DNA of 64,000 bases from positions 1 through 64,000 of the forward strand of contig CAJUHS010000002.1 in the NCBI GenBank assembly GCA_910586535.1, written 5' to 3'. Under the pieces are notes generated by a model. That model searched no databases, had not been told where the DNA came from, and saw only the letters and a list, made by a program, of their open reading frames with translations. A program made the translations under genes and the position numbers. Below are positions 61,315 to 64,000 of the stretch, piece by piece; position 1 is the first letter of the stretch, and each line of letters opens with the position of its first letter. This DNA is from an uncultured Oscillospiraceae bacterium. GTDB lineage: Bacteria > Bacillota > Clostridia > Oscillospirales > Ruminococcaceae.

Positions 61315-63294
61315 TTATTTTGTCATATCAAGAAACTCCTGCTCGCTGAGAACAGCTATTCCCAGTTCCTGAGCTTTTGTAAGCTTGCTGCCTGCTTCCT
61401 CACCCGCAACAACGTATGAAGTCTTTTTTGACACCGAGCCTGACGCTTTCCCTCCGAAACGGACGATTATTTCTTTTGCTTCGTCCCTTGTCATGGATGA
61501 AAGCGTTCCCGTAAGCACAAAGGTTTTTCCCTCAAAGCGTTTGTCGCCGCTGTCACGCTTTTCGTACTCCATTTTAACACCAAGATTTTTCAGCTCAGCA
61601 ACAATATCTGAAAAATGCTTATCATGAAATGCGGACACAACGTTCTCCGACATGACCTCTCCGAAGCCGTCTATTGCGGCGATATCTTCTGCTGAAGCAT
61701 TCATTATCTCCTCAATGCTTCCAAAACGGTCGCACAGAAGTTTTGCTCCGCTTTGACCGATATTGCGTATTCCTAAAGCGAAAATTACCTTGTCAAGAGT
61801 AGCTTCTTTTGAAGCTTCAATTGCTTTAATAAGATTTTCGGCGGATTTTTTACCGAAACGCTCCAATGCTTCAAGCTGATCTGACGTAAGACGGTATAGA
61901 TCGGCTACTCCCGATATCAGCTTCTCATCAAGAAGCTGTGTAACGATCGCCTCGCCAAGACCGTCAATATTCATCGCCCCCTTGCTTGCAAAGTGAATGA
62001 TATTCCGTTTAAGCTGTGCGGGACAGTCTACATTTGGACATCTCAAAGCCGCCTCGTCCGCAAACTTTACCGCCTTGTCCCCGCAAACGGGACAATATTC
62101 AGGCAAACTGTAGGGCTTTGAATTTTCTCCGTGGGAAACGGATTTCAGCACCTCCGGAATTATATCCCCCGCCTTGCGAACCACTATCCTGTCCCCAATC
62201 CTTATGTCCTTTTCCGTAATAAACTCCTGATTGTGCAGCACCGCACGGCTGACGCTTGTTCCCGCCAACAACACAGGCTCAAACACCGCCACTGGAGTAA
62301 TAGCTCCAGTCCTGCCGACATTTACTTCAATGTCAAGCAATGTGGTCTCTTTTTCTTCGGGAGGAAACTTATAGGCAACCGCCCATTTAGGAACCTTTGC
62401 GGTCGCGCCCATTTCCTTACGGAGAGCAAAATCGTCTATCTTTATTACCACTCCGTCAATATCAAAATCGTATTTGCTGCGCATATCGCCTATATGGTTG
62501 ATACGCTCCTCTATTTCGGCATAGCTTTCCACTTGCCGATAATCGGCAATTACTTTAAATCCCAGATTTGCCAAGTAATCCAGCGATTGCTTGTGTGAAG
62601 TGATAGTTTCCCCGTCTATTTGCTGAATGTTGAATACGAAAATGTCAAGCCCGCGCTCTGCAGCTATTTGTGGATTTTTCTGCCTAAGTGATCCGGCCGC
62701 CGCGTTCCTCGGATTTTTAAAAGGAGCCTCGTCATTGTCCTCCTGCCGTTCAACAAGCTTCAGAAAAGTATCACGGGGCATATAGACCTCTCCCCTTACC
62801 TCTAAAAATGCTGGAGCATTTTTTAATTTTAAAGGTATTGATTTTATGGTTTTCAAATTTGCGGTAACATCTTCGCCGATAAAGCCGTCCCCCCGTGTCG
62901 AGCCGCGGACAAGCTCGCCGTTTTCGTACTCTAAAGACACGGAAAGACCGTCTATTTTCGGCTCTACCACATACACAGACTTCGCGGAGGTTTCCTCGCA
63001 GCGGTCTGTAAAGGCTTTCACCTGTTCAAAGGAAAAAACGTCCTGCAAGCTGCCCATTTGAACACGGTGCTCCACCTTTTCAAACAGGTTCAGAGCTTCG
63101 CCGCCCACACGCTGTGTTGGGGAATTTTTATCAGCCAATTCTGGGTACTGCTCTTCCAAACCCTTTAATTCCTGCATAAGCATATCGTAGGTGTAGTCGT
63201 CCACCGTAGGGTTGTCCAGCACATAGTAGCTGTGATTGTGTCCCTCAATCTCCTCGCGGAGCTTTTTCACTCTTTCGATAATTTTTTGATCCAT
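61315..63294 (-). CDS. ligA: NAD-dependent DNA ligase
   Basis: LigA seals nicks in replication and repair using NAD. The adenylation domain has the catalytic lysine in VVEPKIDGLSVSL near residue 112 and GRTGAITPVAVFEP; a zinc finger (CPVCGDKAV, then CPNVDCPAQ) follows near 405; then helix-hairpin-helix units (GIRNIGQSGAKLL) and a C-terminal BRCT domain. Length 659 residues is normal. ATG at 63294 has GTGGAAGTG upstream. Confidence 0.97.
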   Translation of the reverse strand: MDQKIIERVKKLREEIEGHNHSYYVLDNPTVDDYTYDMLMQELKGLEEQYPELADKNSPTQRVGGEALNLFEKVEHRVQMGSLQDVFSFEQVKAFTDRCEETSAKSVYVVEPKIDGLSVSLEYENGELVRGSTRGDGFIGEDVTANLKTIKSIPLKLKNAPAFLEVRGEVYMPRDTFLKLVERQEDNDEAPFKNPRNAAAGSLRQKNPQIAAERGLDIFVFNIQQIDGETITSHKQSLDYLANLGFKVIADYRQVESYAEIEERINHIGDMRSKYDFDIDGVVIKIDDFALRKEMGATAKVPKWAVAYKFPPEEKETTLLDIEVNVGRTGAITPVAVFEPVLLAGTSVSRAVLHNQEFITEKDIRIGDRIVVRKAGDIIPEVLKSVSHGENSKPYSLPEYCPVCGDKAVKFADEAALRCPNVDCPAQLKRNIIHFASKGAMNIDGLGEAIVTQLLDEKLISGVADLYRLTSDQLEALERFGKKSAENLIKAIEASKEATLDKVIFALGIRNIGQSGAKLLCDRFGSIEEIMNASAEDIAAIDGFGEVMSENVVSAFHDKHFSDIVAELKNLGVKMEYEKRDSGDKRFEGKTFVLTGTLSSMTRDEAKEIIVRFGGKASGSVSKKTSYVVAGEEAGSKLTKAQELGIAVLSEQEFLDMTK

Positions 63295-63308
63295 AAAATC
63301 ACTTCCAC

Positions 63309-63863
63309 TTACTCAACAATTTTCGGACTGAAAACGCCCTTGACCTTGCAGCAGTATTGCAATTGATAGGTACGCTTTCCGCTTTTTACCGCCTCGGCTA
63401 TTGCCGCGATTTCCTTTTGAGCGTCCTCTTTTTCTTTATACCAACCCAATTGGGTGGTATTGTCGCCTAAAATTCCGGTACTGTTTACGCCCGCAAGAGC
63501 AAACTTAGGTTCACGCTTTGTTGGGAAAACAACGGGTAATATCGAAAATTTATAGCACCTGACCAATGCGTCCTCGTTTTGAATATAAACAGCGCTTTCG
63601 GCGGGTACGGTCAGTTCCTTTTCGCTTAAGGCAACAACGGTTTCTTTTTTAGCGGCGGACGCGTTAACTTTGTCCAGCAAAAGCATATCAAGAGAAACGT
63701 CAAGCTTTTGAGCAAGGTCGATAAGCTTTTCCGTTTCGGGATAACCCGCTCCCTGCTCCCACTTGGACACCGCCTGTCTGGACACTCCCATTATTTCTGC
63801 AAGCTGCTCCTGTGACAAATATTTTTCTTTCCTCATCATCTTTAAATTTTCCGCAAAACTCAT
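63309..63863 (-). CDS. XRE-family regulator with unknown C-terminal domain
   Basis: The N-terminal helix-turn-helix (residues 1-65, EQLAEIMGVSRQAVSKWEQG) is of the type often found in small Clostridia regulators. The remaining 120 residues have no recognisable domain; they contain two central pieces, ALVRCYKFSILPVVF and STGILGDNTTQLGW. ATG at 63863 has GAAAGG upstream. It starts 14 bases before ligA and may be co-transcribed with it. The inverted repeat at 63882-63920 is probably its operator. Confidence 0.85.
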   Translation of the reverse strand: MSFAENLKMMRKEKYLSQEQLAEIMGVSRQAVSKWEQGAGYPETEKLIDLAQKLDVSLDMLLLDKVNASAAKKETVVALSEKELTVPAESAVYIQNEDALVRCYKFSILPVVFPTKREPKFALAGVNSTGILGDNTTQLGWYKEKEDAQKEIAAIAEAVKSGKRTYQLQYCCKVKGVFSPKIVE

Positions 63864-63881
63864 AACAATATTCCTTTCGTA

Positions 63882-63920
63882 AATGTATTCCGAAATCTCG
63901 GTGCAATTTCAGAATACATT
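63882..63920. promoter_or_regulatory. Inverted-repeat operator upstream of the XRE gene
   Basis: AATGTATTCCGAAAT (63882-63896) and ATTTCAGAATACATT (63906-63920) match as inverted arms at 14 of 15 positions around a 9-base centre. It lies 18 bases before the XRE start and overlaps a possible -10 (TATTCT), as expected for autoregulation. Confidence 0.65.
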
Positions 63921-64000
63921 AAAACGCTACGGTCATCAACCAACCCTGCTTTGCTTTTTGTCAACTTTAGGTTGCAGTCTTGCTAAAACTGCTTTTGTAC

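Noticed and set aside
1..64000. CRISPR arrays, tRNA, rRNA, insertion sequences
   Set aside because: No regularly spaced repeats, cloverleaf-forming sequences, rRNA signatures or transposase genes were recognised by eye.

Overview
The window looks like a chromosomal segment of a low-to-moderate-GC anaerobic Clostridia, most likely Oscillospiraceae/Ruminococcus-like. The evidence is the mixture of an oxygen-sensitive class III ribonucleotide reductase, a bacterial V-type ATPase, a biotin-dependent carboxyltransferase module, strong AGGAGG ribosome binding sites, TTGACA-17-TATAAT promoters, and sporulation-type genes (spoVM, cwlD, gerW/ytfJ-like, dacF-like). The genus is inferred, not proven.

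Region 1-4.0 kb is a decayed prophage. It holds an S24-type repressor with a divergent promoter and repeated operators, small phage genes, a DUF3850 gene, a PAPS-reductase-like gene broken by a frameshift, and a scar where a second partial copy of the repressor and its terminator is fused to another gene fragment. From 4.2 to 16.3 kb come a membrane-anchored protein with three helix-hairpin-helix units, an oligopeptide-binding lipoprotein, nrdD-nrdG under two NrdR boxes, a GH2 beta-galactosidase, a two-gene ThrE-type exporter, a short-chain dehydrogenase and a PflX-like radical SAM protein. From 16.3 to 20.5 kb are small unknown genes, cwlD, bacteriohemerythrin and radA.

From 20.5 to 29.5 kb a V-type ATPase operon runs on the minus strand (order of transcription: G/H, C, I, K, F, E, A, B, D), with a scrambled Nudix pseudogene between B and D. 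A UPF0210/ACT pair lies upstream. From 31.5 to 35.1 kb, plus-strand genes encode a PHP histidinol-phosphatase-like enzyme, an Lrp-type regulator, an aminotransferase and ispE. A two-gene McrBC system (35.2-37.5 kb) follows; its McrC appears to lack an acidic catalytic residue.

From 51.1 down to 37.5 kb runs a long minus-strand housekeeping operon: yicC, remA, gmk, rpoZ, priA, def, fmt, a yugP-type protease, rsmB, rlmN, prpC, prkC, rsgA, thiN and a 29-codon spoVM. It is the classic Firmicutes order, without coaBC and rpe, and with rpmB moved to 61 kb. From 55.3 to 51.3 kb a carboxyltransferase/biotin carrier/OadA-type module is followed by an APH(3')-like kinase. From 60.7 to 55.5 kb a second minus-strand operon carries a site-2 protease, scpA, scpB, a DUF2953 protein, a gerW-type gene, a dacF-type gene and an rluB-type gene. 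The window closes with rpmB (plus), ligA and an XRE regulator with its own inverted-repeat operator.

The most notable signals are the nuclease-motif-defective McrC, the unlisted SpoVM peptide, the prophage duplication scar, the internally inverted Nudix pseudogene, tandem NrdR boxes on the nrdDG promoter, a consensus-perfect ARG box, and the APH(3') homologue in a metabolic operon. I found no CRISPR array, rRNA, tRNA or insertion sequence.
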